Shown here in pieces: positions 1 through 11,339 of a stretch of 64,000 nt of DNA. Every line of letters begins with the position of its first letter. The stretch's first letter is position 1. Under the pieces are notes generated by a model. That model did not search any database and was not told the origin of the DNA. It worked only from the letters and a program-made list of their open reading frames with translations. The position numbers were made by a program, and so were the translations under genes. The DNA is from Phyto melanocephala (lineage: Eukaryota; Arthropoda; Insecta; Diptera; Rhinophoridae): assembly GCA_941918925.1 (NCBI GenBank), contig OW799235.1, positions 104,983,947-105,047,946 of the forward strand. Direction: 5' to 3'.

Positions 1-1210
1 TAAGATACTAAATAATTATGTTTTGGAAAAAATTTATTAGAATTTAATAAAACTAAACTAAAACAACAATCATTATTTTCAATGGCATTTAACAGTCCAT
101 TACGAGCGAGTTTTTAGAAGTATTATTTTAAAGCCGATATCGAAATGTTTGAACTTGAAATTGAAGCTGACGGGTTTTACTAATTTTAAAACCGTAACTA
201 ATAAATTAAAAATTCACAACTTAATATTGTGTACGTACATACAAGATATAAAAGGAATTTATTTTAAAAAACATAATATTATACCGTTTCAAAATTGTTA
301 GATTGTTAAATTGTTTAGATTTTTTTACTCCACTGTTAACAGCAAAAAACTTTACTTTTCATATGCACACACATGTATAAACACACACATACACAATGAT
401 AATAACGTTTTTGTATGTCATACATTATTTTTCATTTTTATACAATACTTTTATTTTTTGCTTCTTTAAGATGATGATGATAATAATGATGACGATAATG
501 TTGATGTTGATGCTGATGATCATGATTACGAATGACGCTTGTGTCTCCTTTGTTTACGATAAATAATCTTTTAATGTGGTTTATTTAAGATTTGTTAATA
601 AAAATCTGTGTTAGATGTGGCTTTAATAATACTGTTATATTTGTTTATTAAAATTTATTAAAATTTATAGAAATTTCTCTTAACTTTTTCCTTTTTTCTC
701 CTTATTATACTTTTATCGATTTTCGCTTATATTTCAAATTACGATTTCTTGGGTAAATAAGTATTGACTATTATAGTCCATAATTGATAAACACACATAC
801 ACACACCGCTGAAAACTGAAACAAAAACCATATAAAGTCATTGTGATAATAATGTTAGGGGGTATTACATTACCAAGAATTATTTTATAAATATATTTGT
901 ATTTATTTAACGCATTTAACGCAAAATTATTTTTATAGCGCAAGAAATTGTAAATTTATTTAAGGTGAGATTAAGAAAAAATAGACTGGATGTTAGGTGT
1001 TTTATAATGTGCTTTGTAACCACTGCAAAACCAACGATTGCGGACCGGAATTAAGTGAATTTTGATTTTATGCGGAAAATTTTGTAATAAAAGAAATTAC
1101 CTTAAATCATCTCTTAATTACAGTATACATTCAACCGAAACATTTTTCTTATTTAAGAATCTTTGTTAAAAAACTTACATACCCACCAAAAACGTTTACA
1201 AATTTTGTAA
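1..1210. other. AT-rich non-coding stretch, no gene seen
   Basis: I see no supported gene or recognisable transposon. Open frames are short and have the low-complexity composition expected by chance in AT-rich DNA. The only structure is the GAT/AAT-type trinucleotide tract listed separately, and short CA/TG runs near 365-395 and 790-805. Confidence 0.5.
471..533. repeat. imperfect GAT trinucleotide tract
   Basis: Repeated GAT, GAC and AAT triplets run for about 60 bases. In one forward frame it would read as a run of Asp with some Asn and Val, but it ends at a stop and has no supported gene around it, so I treat it as a degenerate microsatellite. Confidence 0.6.
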
Positions 1211-1352
1211 GAAGTGCAGAATTTATTCCCTTACTGTATTACATCCCTGGAAGTGCCGAAATTGTTTAAAAGCACATCAAAGTATGTCTTCTGTACTGCT
1301 TATTATATCCTCAGTAAAACACGGAGACTTGTCTATATTTATATTGAATCCT

Positions 1353-2433
1353 TTAATTCCCAGTGGAACATAGGGCCGCAACAAATGCTCTCCATTTTAT
1401 TCTATCAGTAGAAATCGTTTTCATTTCACTCCAAGACACACCATGCTCGCTTAACTCTTTCTCAATTTGGCGTCTCCAAGTATTCGCAGGTCTGCCAGGT
1501 CTTCTGGATCCTTGGGGGTTATACTCAACGGACTGTCGAGTTAAATCATCCGCTGGCTTTCTCATTGTCTGCCCCAGCCAGCTAAATTTACGCAATCGGA
1601 TACTCATGTTTAAAGGGACCTGATTGGTTAAGTTCCACAAGTCCTGATTTGATATTGTGACGGGCCAGAATATCCTGTGTATACGCCTGAGGCAGTGGTT
1701 TACAAAAGCTTGCATACAACTCATTTCCTGAATCGAAATATTCCAGGTTTCACATCCATACAGAAGCACAGATTTCACGTTGCTATCAAAAACTTTAAGT
1801 TTAGTTTGATTTGAGATATTTTGCGATCTCCAGAATTTATTAAGCGTGCCAAATGCTTGTTTCGCCTTACACAGTCTATTCTGTATATCTTCTTTGCTGC
1901 CCCCGCCTTTTGAAATTACACTCCCCAGATAGCAAAAGTTTTCAACATCGTCAATGTGTTGGCCCAAAAGCTGAAAGCTCGTATTGCATGAGGAGTTTAT
2001 GCGCATTGATTTAGTTTTGTCGATATTAATTTGCAAGCCCGCTTTGGCAGCATGTGTAGCAAAGGCTTGAATCTTGGATTGCATACTATTGAAGCGGTGG
2101 CATAAAAGACAGACGTCATCTGCATAATCAATATCATCTAACCTATCATGAAGGCCCCAGGAAATACCATGATGCATATCCATACAGTGGCTCATAACTA
2201 CGTCAAGTACTATGTTAAACAGTAGTGGAGACAGAACAAAACACAACGAACTCCTACGTTTACTTTAATGGGTTTGCTTGCTGAACCCTCATGCAGTATG
2301 GAGCACAATGCGTTGTTGTATAGCTCCTTAATGAGATTGATTAACTTTCCGGGAACTCCTTTGTAGCTTAGAGCTTCCCATATCGCATAATGTTGTAATG
2401 TGTCGAACGCACGTTTGAAGTCAACAAACACTA
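1353..2433 (-). pseudogene. LINE reverse transcriptase, RTE-like, 5'-truncated and frameshifted
   Basis: This is the C-terminal half of a non-LTR retrotransposon polyprotein, read on the minus strand. The first part (2433 to about 2210) carries reverse-transcriptase block FVDFKRAFDTL. The second, in another frame (about 2246 to 1353), continues at LSPLLFNIVLD and contains the catalytic box DYADDVCLL. After the RT come YLGSVIS, the VKSVLLYGCETW motif, a GRPANTWRR basic patch and the C-terminal KWRAFVAALCSTGN. This tail is typical of RTE-related LINEs. The frame changes right after GVR, where the family normally has a Gln-Gly pair before Cys-Val-Leu-Ser-Pro; several bases appear lost and gained there. 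No endonuclease domain is readable upstream, so it is a typical 5'-truncated dead copy. The LINE identity is firm; the exact clade (RTE, RTEX or Proto2) is inference. Confidence 0.85.
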
Positions 2434-2914
2434 AGTACTTGCTTACTTTAACAGTATTTTTTTATATCTTTCTCTATTATTTGCGGCTATGTTTTTCAGC
2501 AGTGCGTACGAAGAAGGCATGATTAAGCTGTTCCTGATAGGGATGTAATTAGCGCATATCTATTGCAAAAAAGACACCTACAAAGTGTGACATCGCATAC
2601 AAAAATCATGTCTTTTAGAAGCGTTTTTGAAAGTAAGTAACCATTAAGTAAGATTTAGGAAGCGCTTTTTAGTAATGAAGTTTTTTAGTGGGTCTTTTTA
2701 GTTGCGTCAATATGCTTACGAAATACCAGCTACTTTTGTTTCACATAAAGAGTGTATTTTGAGTTTTGCCACTATAACAATACATATAAAATCTTATTTC
2801 ATAAATTAACGATGACTTCATAAGCAACTGACATGTTAAGAAAAAAATTTATATAAATATAATCAGATATGGCACTAGAAATAATAAAGCCAATTGATGT
2901 CCAACATTTAATCT

Positions 2915-3025
2915 GAAATCTAGGCTAAGTTACGTCGTGGTCACTATACCTATGTACAAAATGATGGAGGTTATTATCAGATTCGGCATAGCCGAAAATA
3001 TCACTCATACTTGTTAATTATAATT
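2915..3025 (+). mobile_element. terminus of Helentron-like element, subfamily B
   Basis: The block 'GTGGTCACTATACCTATG', then a short spacer, then 'GTTATTATCAGATTCGGC' with the hairpin ATTCGGC-AT-AGCCGAA, also occurs at 47060-47160, and in reverse at 43745-43790. The hairpin followed by 'ACTTGTT' matches the right ends of the other Helentron-like elements in this window. Only the end of the element is recognisable here. Confidence 0.55.
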
Positions 3026-3224
3026 TTGTAATGTAAATAATAGGAAAATAAAACAGCGGAAAATCATCAATATATCGGTTTTATTATAGATGTTTTTATG
3101 AACGATGTTGCATCCCTAATCATACCTCGGAATAATATAACTAGTTAGAGGTACAAATTACAGTTAATAACTCAAAATTCTATTTTATTTCAACAAATAC
3201 AATATAAAATATAAAATAAATAAA

Positions 3225-4122
3225 ATATATGGGAGGTGGGCGTAAGAGTGCGCGTGGCACCTAAACTTTTTTGGCACAGTAATGACATTGCCTAGGGGGA
3301 TATACGTAGCAAATTTGACCATTATACATAACGTGAAAAGTGGGCGTTTTAGTAGGCGTGTCAAAGTTGTTTTTGCGAATGAGTACAACTTAGGTGTTTA
3401 TTTATTATTTATTATTCGAAAATCTTTATTAATAGAGAAATTATAAATATTTCAGTTAATACGTTATATGGGATGTGGGCGTAAAAGTGGGCGTGGCACA
3501 TTGATTTTCCGTTACAAAAAAGCGTTTAACCATGAAACAAAGTGTGCAAAATTTCAGAGTCGTAGATCCAATTTTGTTGCTTTTATGACGTTTTTGTTTT
3601 TAAATATACCGAAAAATACACTGTGCGGTATAAATTTTCGTACATTTTGATCGATAACTCCTCTCCTAATGCATAGATTTAGATAATTTTCGGGAAACAA
3701 TATTGTTTTTACTCAGGAAATATATATTCGAAGTTTCATGAGTCTACGTTAATGCGTTTGGACACAATTCCATTTTATTCGATGTTCGATGGACACGGTT
3801 TTTTCGACCTGCTCTTGCTTTTCGAGCTATAACTCTCTTCCTAATATTCCGATTTAGCCCATTTTCAATCCCAAACAAACCTTGTCTATAAGAAAGATTC
3901 TGGCAATATTGGAGTCCCCTAGCTTTTTCCGTGCGACCTCTATCGTGCTTTCAACAGACGAATAGACGGACAGACGGATGAACATAGCTAGATCGTCATA
4001 AAATCAAACCCTGATTCAGAATACATATACTTTATGGGGTCTAAAATGGATATTTCGATGTGTTACAAACGGAATGACAAAATGAATATACCCCCACCAT
4101 TTTTTTGGTGGCGGGTATAAAA
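3225..4122 (-). mobile_element. Helentron-like (INE-1/DINE-1 type) element, subfamily A
   Basis: A non-autonomous element read on the minus strand. Its left end is the hairpin at 4087-4119 (TATACCCGCCACCA / TGGTGGGGGTATA). Inward come the 'GACCCCATAAAGTATATG' block near 4028-4042, a 'GTCCGTCTATTCGTC' type run near 3955-3975 and the 'GGGCGTAAAAGTGGGCGTGG' blocks near 3235 and 3475. These are the hallmarks of the INE-1/DINE-1 family in Drosophila. The right-end hairpin is missing, so the copy is truncated. Open frames inside (for example 3468-3650) are repeat sequence, not genes. Confidence 0.75.
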
Positions 4123-6305
4123 ACGGTGTAGCAAAACTATATTGAAAACTGACTGTTTTCAAAATCTCTTTTACATGAACAATATTTCGTCGTTATTGTG
4201 TTTAGTGTACGATATATTTGCAGACACCTATTGGGTTGTTTATTCCAGTTTGTCTTTAGCATTTACCAAATTTATATTTTATTTTTCTCCCTTTCCTACT
4301 TAGAACTTAAAGTTTACAAAGTTGGATAAATAAAAGATTGCAAATTCTTTTCAAATATGATTTAAATCTGACTTAACAATTTTCAAAACTTTAAAAAAAT
4401 GCGATAATCATGTTTGGAAATTTAAAAGCTTTATTTAAATTACATTTCCACTAGGAACTTTTACGTCAAATGAATAAAATATTAAAGGATTTTCGCGTTT
4501 CTTCCAATTCAAATATTTTAGATTTAAATAGAAACTCTTTCCTTTCTAATATATTTTTTTTTTTCATTTACTTTTATTGTACCTGACACTAACATATATG
4601 GTATGTTATAAAGTTAGTCGCTGCTTTCGTATAACAGATCTAGGACTGAAGGCATCATATGTATGTAGATTATGTAGATATTCTGGGTTATTATTCCAAT
4701 TGACTGACTCTTAGGCTAAGAGTAAAATTTAATTCAATGTCAAAGAATAGAATATTTTTTTATAAATAGGGACTATACAAATATAAATATTTCGCCACGA
4801 TTTGTATAGAACTGCCGTATAGGCAAAGCAGGGATTAAAAATTAAAAGCTACAAAGATTAAAGCTTTAAAGTGTTACCTCTGATTTATTTAAATTTCTCA
4901 ACGTGATAGTAATAAAAACAAAAGTTTTCTGTGAGGTTGGAAGCTCACACAAATGGTTTCATGGGCAATTGAAACTCGTTAGCAGGTGTGACATAGTTTC
5001 CCAACATTTGTTATAATATTTTTCAGATCATTGAACTTGTCGGCTAATACCTTTAAATGTTAATATTATTTGTGGTTTATTTTTTATTTTCGTATTCTTT
5101 CTTAAACCTTTTTGCAAACATAACAATTAAACGCATGAAAATAGGTCTAAAGCAACAACAATAATGGCAGCAACTGCGATAATAACAATAACTAGAAAAA
5201 CGGTAACAATAATAAAATAGCCATGAAAAACTCTCATAATCCTCATGCATACTAACGAGTAGCTGCCGGCTAAATAACTGGTTACACTCGTACAACCACA
5301 ACTCAACACAAACAAGGCAATACAACTCACACATACATATACATGTGAAAATAAAAAAGGGAGGATATTTTCCATAGTACGCAAAAAATTATGTTTGTGA
5401 ATACAATTTCATTTTTTTCGCTTGTTTTTTGGATTATGCTCTGAATTGAAAAAGATAAAAGTTGTGAGTCAAATTCTATTTAGTATTTTTATTTCTTTTC
5501 ATTCTTTTCGCAAATAATATAAAAATATTTTTTTTTATTGATTTCGTTTGCAATACAATTTTTATTTTTAAAATTCGTCGTGTTTCATTCCTCTCACAAA
5601 TTTAATATATTTCATTCTAAGCAAAATGAATCAAAAACGAATAATTTGTTTTACAGATTTCCTCTTTTTATTTGTTGTTGTTTGTGGTATGAAAAAAATC
5701 TTAACATTAAATAATGTACAGTAGCAATCATAATAATTTAAACAACACAATGCGTTCTTAACAGATTGGATTTTGCTTATATGTATATAAATAGCTGTAT
5801 CGTGTATAAATATTATATTTTATATATCCATACATACATATATAATATTTTTATCCTCATAAATTTAATTATAATTGATTTAAAGATGCGGGCAAGAAAA
5901 CAACTTTATAGGTCTAATAAAATAATTAGGCATTTATATAAAAAGGTAAAGTCTTAAAAGGATATGCGTATTAGCAAAACACATATATAAACATATATAC
6001 CTGAAAATGTAAACAGAAAATTCATTATATTCCTAATTTTTTTTACTCAGTAAAGTAAAAATCCTTGTTTGTCTTAAATTGAAACTCGGTATAAAAGCTA
6101 CTTTATATATAAGCATATGTCAAGCGCCTATAGGTAAAAAGTTGTGTGTCACACTGTACCCAATGCCTCTTTTAACAACAACAATACCTAAAAAACAAAC
6201 GACATCAATAAAAAGGTATATGTGAAAATCATCCCTTGCAAGGAATACAACACATACATTTTTTTTGGCGCCACATAAAAAAAATGTGTGTATAGAAAAA
6301 AATGT
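4123..6305. other. AT-rich non-coding stretch, no gene seen
   Basis: No recognisable protein or transposon signal. The two overlapping open frames on the minus strand at 5077-5384 are rich in Tyr, Cys, Val and Ile and lack any motif I know; I read them as chance frames over CAACAATAA-type repeats. Microsatellite-like TATA/ACATA runs occur near 5780-5850. Confidence 0.45.
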
Positions 6306-6309
6306 AATA

Positions 6310-6690
6310 CAGTCGAATTCGGTTAAGCTGCCGCCGTTTAATTGAAGAAATCACTTAACTACAATTAAATATATTTACTATATTTTAAAGAAAATGAGTT
6401 CGTTTAAGGGAAAATCAGTTTTACAGCTTTTATGTTTTTAAAGCTACAAACTTCAATAAAGGAAACATTGCTTAGTAGAAAAAATTTCTTATTAATATAC
6501 GGCGAAATACAATGCTACAGCTAATTTGTTGCACATTTTCTCTTATTTTGTTTAAAACAATATAAAAAGTAGAAAATCTATTTAACCAAAATGGTTTCAA
6601 TTTGTCCAAAGTTTTTTATTAATGAAAATCTTGCATAAGAAAAAAAAATAAATCCTTTAATTATCAATTTCCCTTACCCGAATCCAACTG
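6310..6690. mobile_element. pogo-like MITE with TA target duplication
   Basis: The element starts with CAGTCGAATTCGGTTAAG and ends with the partial inverse of it (CTTACCCGAATCCAACTG). A TA lies directly outside each end (6308-6309 and 6691-6692). The start resembles the pogo terminal repeat as I remember it. The 381-bp interior has no transposase, only AT-rich sequence, so it would depend on an autonomous relative. Terminal repeats are imperfect, which argues for an old insertion. Confidence 0.6.
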
Positions 6691-7002
6691 TATACGTGTA
6701 ATGTTTGTAAGTATGATGTTTGTGTACCGCTTAGCAGTTTAAAAAACAAAAACATACCTATGAAACATTGTTCTTCCGGCGCCTAACATTCTTAATAAAA
6801 TTGTGTATGAATTCATGTCCCAAAAAATAAAAAACAAGTTGCCACAAGCATTAACCTAAGATTCTTTACAAAAATTCTCATAATAAAATTTTAACAAATT
6901 TATTGATTTGTATTAGTTTAATTTTTATTTATTCATCGGACAGTAATTCAAAAAAGATATATACAATATGAGTCTAAATAAAAACAAAATATATAAAAAT
7001 AA

Positions 7003-7302
7003 ATATTATATCATATGTAATTGTTCCGTGGTTTCGTTTTTTATTGTTACATATTCAATTAAATTCTTATTAAGTTTTACTAAAAGCAAATTGTTTATAG
7101 TATCTTTTGATAGCTTTGATCTCATTTTTGTTAATATTATTGAGAGAGCACTAAAAGCTCTTTCGACGGAAACTTGTGTTGCCGGGACAATAAACTGAAA
7201 TAATTTTTCATGGCTGATATATTGTGAAGGTACGATCAAACTACTTGTCAAGCCTTTCGTAGTATTTGTAAAAATGTGTTTGTATGTATTATACCGTCGC
7301 AT
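7003..7302 (-). pseudogene. hAT transposase C-terminal (dimerisation) fragment
   Basis: On the minus strand an open frame of about 98 codons reads SQYISHEKLFQFIVPATQ, then VSVERAFSALSIILTKMRSKL, then TINNLLLVKLNKN. The SVERAFSALS...RSxLS...NLLLVKxN pattern is the conserved C-terminal dimerisation domain of hAT transposases. No DDE core or BED zinc finger can be read next to it and no hAT ends were found, so it is a relic of a much larger element. The frame is open, so decay is recent or the piece is short enough to escape stops. Confidence 0.75.
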
Positions 7303-7499
7303 TGTTGTGTGTCTCTTTTTATATCAATCATTATCGGTGTAACACATACAATCACACTTTTTACAAAGCCTATCACAATGCTTTCTAGTTGCTTGAAGCA
7401 TTAAATAACAGCAGGCTGGCAACTTAAATCTGTCCAAATTGAAATACATACGATGTTTGACGCCATCATAGCTGCACGCCTACATTTGGCGGTGGCGCC

Positions 7500-9255
7500 T
7501 ATATAATTTTGAATATACATGTTTTTATAACAAAAACTTTTAGGGATAAAAAAGAACGAAAATTGTATGTACATTTATTTATAAAACTAATTTACGATTC
7601 AAGTAAAAATTCCACAAATATAATAGAAAAAATCAGATAAATCAGATTCATAGTTTTTGTTTTATTATACCTAAGCCTTATTTGTATTTTTAGTTGATCA
7701 CTTAATATTTTACATGCATAGATTCATACGTACATACATGCATGCATAAAATATATTAACTAAAAATTATAATTTTTTTAATATATTCTTTAATTCCTAA
7801 AATGGTAAAATTTTTCCCATTAACACAACGAAAATGATAAACTACAATGGCAACGCTGCTAACTTTTCTTCAAGGAAAATAAAAATTCTATTTGTGAATC
7901 GATTTTTTTTTAATTTTTCGATTATGTTCTTTGAATGAATGATTCATGTAAGGAATTTTATATTTAAATTGTGGTGAGAAATTTATTTTCAATTTTTTTA
8001 AAATATCATTTGTCTCGCAACTTTTATTTTTAAAATTCGGAAAACAAAACAAATTATTCGTCACAATGTGGAAAATTTAATTCATTCAAATTAATATCAT
8101 TCATGATTAATATCTATTCGATTGATTTGCGTACTATGATATTTTCTTGCTCACACTTTAATGTTATGCTTTAGGTATTTATTATATTGGTTTGTAGGGT
8201 AGTTTGTCAGCTGTCCTTTTTAAACCAAATTAGGCTAAAGGAAGAAGAATATTAAAAGCCAACTTTAGCATTTAACCCTTGTGCCTGTAAATAAAAATTA
8301 TGCCGAAAAATGCAGCAACAGAGCAATACCATCAAATTTAAGAATAGTACAATCGACAGTGTTGCAAGTCGTATTAAGATTTTGTAAGCAGAAATTATTT
8401 TTTTAAGTAGTACTGTATCTTGTATAATTGTTTGTTAATTGTCTAGTTGTTTACACATTTCCTTACGGTAGAGAATACTAAAATTCACTACCATATATGG
8501 GAGTGAGTTAAAATTACCCAAGTTTTTAATAAGTAGCGAATATGAAGGATGCCATATTCATTATATTTAAATTGATATTCACTGCACGGAAATACAAGCT
8601 TATAAGAAAGTTTTACTAAGTGGAATTCTGCAAGCAAATATCATGTGTTCCAGTAATTCAACTATATTAAAAAAATCACAGACTTTCCAACCCACTATTG
8701 TTAATACCATGATATGGGGCTGGAATGAGCACCTCTAGCTTATAGTTAGCAGCTGTATTACCAAATGATTCGGCGCCATGTGCAGCACTATCATATTATA
8801 TTCTCTATTACAATATTTTATCACCAAAAATAATTAATATATATCTTTACATTTTGTTGATTCATATATTTAATTACGATATTCAAATTTCCTTTAAGAA
8901 TAGTATGATTTTCAAAGTAATTATGACAGCATAATGCATATAAAAATATTAATTGTCATGAAATTTTAGGTGAAACAACATTTTGATACTCTAAGAAATT
9001 GAAGAAAACAATTAAAGTAAACTACAAAATGTAAGATTTAAAAAATGGGATAAAGAATTTCATGTAACTGGTAAGAAATGCGTGTTGTTTTAAAGACATA
9101 AAATTTTTTAAAAAATAAGAGACATAATTTTATTGAAATGAGCACTAAAGAATGAGATCAGTGAAACCTTAACACACATTTTTAATTCCACCTTTCTTCA
9201 TGTACAAAAAATATAACTGTTTATGATCAAGTTTGCATTTAAAAACTTGTCAAAT
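7500..9255. other. AT-rich non-coding stretch, no gene seen
   Basis: No supported gene. A TTAACCCTTGTGCC sequence at about 8274 resembles one end of a piggyBac-type element, but no matching opposite end was seen. The rest is unassigned AT-rich DNA. Confidence 0.4.
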
Positions 9256-9296
9256 TATGTGTACAAAATAATAGCATAATCGGATTATTAGTTTGT

Positions 9297-10314
9297 TTGA
9301 AAATGGATTCCGAAGAAAAAGTGCGTGAAAAAATAATAACAATTTTTTTAAAAAATCCCAGTCGTACTTACAAATCTATTGCAAATGAGATAAAGGTGTC
9401 ACGACAAACAGTTTCGCGTGTGATAAAAGTGTATAACGAACGTCGTAGTATTAAAAGGAAAGCTGGAAGTGGAGCTAAAAAAGGTATAACTGACCCACAG
9501 TTACATAGCTTCAAAGATTGTTAGTCTTCTAAACCAAAATCCCAACCTCTCAAACCGTAAAGCCGCCTTAAAAGCAAACTGTTCCGATTTTTTTGTAAGG
9601 AAGGTTAAAAGATATGAAGGCCTTAAGTCCTACAAGGTTCAGAAAGTGCCAGACCGAAATTCGAAGAAAAACTTGGATGCAAAAAGTCGTGCCAAAGAAC
9701 TGCTTAGAAATTTTATCAACAAATATGAGTGTTGTATTATGGATGATGAGACTTACGTTCTTGCCGACTTTTCTCAGCTCCCAGGGCGAAGTTATTATGT
9801 GGCCGATGGAAGAGGTAATGTCGATGACCAATTTAAGTTCCAAAAAAAGACAAAGTTTCCAAAGAAGTACTTAGTTTGGCAAGCTATATGCACGTGCGGA
9901 GAAAGAAGCAGTAAATTTATTACTACTGGGACTATCAACACTGATATTTACATCAAGGAGTGCTTGCAGAAGAGGTTGCTTCCATTCATACGAAAACACA
10001 ATAAGTCAACATATTTTTGGCCCGACCTAGCGTCGTGTCATTATAGTAAATCTGCAGCAGAATGGTATGAAACAAATAATATAGTGGTAGTGCCAAAAGA
10101 AGCAAATCCACCTAATTGTCCAGAACTAAGGCCCATCGAACGTTACTGGGCTTTAGTCAAAAGAGTGCTGAAGGATACAAAACAAGTTGCTAATACTACT
10201 AAAATTTTTTCCCAGAAATGGTCTTATTCCAGCAATAAAGTTACTAAGGATACCATCAAAACCCTCATGGTCTCAATTCCGGAAAAGGTGAAACAGTTCA
10301 TCAAAAAAAGCTGA
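9297..10314 (+). pseudogene. Tc1/mariner-superfamily transposase, DD37E type, one frameshift
   Basis: A cut-and-paste transposase in two frames. The first (9303-9524) has the helix-turn-helix region: NPSRTYKSIANEIKVSRQTV is a typical paired-like DNA-binding motif. One extra base near 9505-9513 shifts the frame; reading resumes with KIVSLLNQNPNLSNRKAALK and stays open to 10314. The catalytic core shows MDDETYV (first Asp), FWPDLASCHYS (second Asp) and NCPELRPIERYW (Glu). I count 37 residues between second Asp and Glu, as in DD37E elements known from mosquitoes. Total length is about 338 codons, normal for the family. Apart from the frameshift all key residues are present, so this copy looks fairly young. 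Terminal inverted repeats could not be fixed with confidence; GTGTACAAAATAATAGCATA at 9259 is a possible left-end sequence. Confidence 0.85.
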
Positions 10315-10499
10315 ATTTTTACAAAAAGCATTAATATTTTAATTTACTGTTATTTTATTGTTAAACCACGCTATTTTCATTAAAATGGATTAATTCGTTT
10401 TAAAGTTATTGCGTTTTATTCGTGTTAGGGTTTTATCGATCTCATTATTTAATAGAGTTTGATTATTTTATAAATTTTCTAGCATTTAGTATTTAAAAA

Positions 10500-11300
10500 T
10501 AATATCTGGCATATGGCCTCCACGGCTGTACTTTATTAACGACATTTATGAACATACCCGATCTTCTTAAGATTACTTCTTAATGGTCAATCATTACTGC
10601 TTTATCAGCAAGGACCATACGTTTGACGAAGTCGTACAGAAAAGAGTCCCTACGATGTCAAATCACACGAAAAAGATGGCCAATTCGTATTTCTTGAGAA
10701 AATTTTGTAATAAAGCGTATGGAGCTTAAGAAAGTAATGGTTGTTTACGCCATTATATTTGCACTATTTCTCCTACAAATTCGCAATGACATAAGGAACA
10801 AGAAAAAAAAATCACCAAGTCATCGTCATCTAAAGTAATGTTAGCACCGATTTCGGATAACAAGTGAATTAAGTAACTCGATTTGATTTTTGAGGATACA
10901 ATAAAGTCCTAATTGTCTTATGTGTATTGTTCTCTCTGTTTACATATTCTTTGAGCCAAAAATGCCTGATCGCTTAAGTTGATATGACAAAAAATATTTT
11001 AATAAACTTTAAGATGTGTCTCAGCCTATTTACAGAATAACAGCCCAAATGGCTTTAGTTGTTCGATTATATATGGATGAGTGACAAGATCTATTCTTAA
11101 AATTTTCCAGGTAGTAAACGGTCAGAGAATGAGTTACAGAGAGTGGTGCCTGACTGACAAATTCGATTTCTCTATCACAATTTTGCCAACAGCGGTAATG
11201 GCTTCGTCGGTATGCACAGTAACTAAAGTTAAGATATTATCGGCCGATAACTAGTTTTTCGTTATTACAACTTCACTTTAACCTAAAAGTGTCCGATATG
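10500..11300 (-). pseudogene. mariner-like transposase fossil
   Basis: Reading the minus strand in shifting frames from about 11240 down gives pieces in mariner order. They are DEAITAVGKIVIEKSNLSVR (linker after the first helix-turn-helix), WKILRIDLVTHPY, EQLKPFG, NIFCHINLSDQAFL (around the first Asp, SDEAHF in intact copies), KQREQYT, and much further SFLYDFVKRMVLADKAVMID (the DYFLWGYVK..VYADKP region). The end at 10510-10560 resembles the family's C-terminus. Stops and frameshifts are many and the second catalytic Asp is not readable, so this is an old dead copy. It is tail-to-tail with the DD37E gene next to it, but clearly a different lineage. Confidence 0.65.
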
Positions 11301-11339
11301 TCAAAGGGAAGATCACTCTACCTTTAACTTTTAATGTGA

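Noticed and set aside
5077..5384. Two overlapping minus-strand frames with hydrophobic runs
   Set aside because: They read simple CAACAATAA-type sequence in two frames, with no motif and no gene context.
8270..8300. TTAACCCTTGTGCC, like a piggyBac end
   Set aside because: No inverse end or piggyBac transposase text was found nearby.
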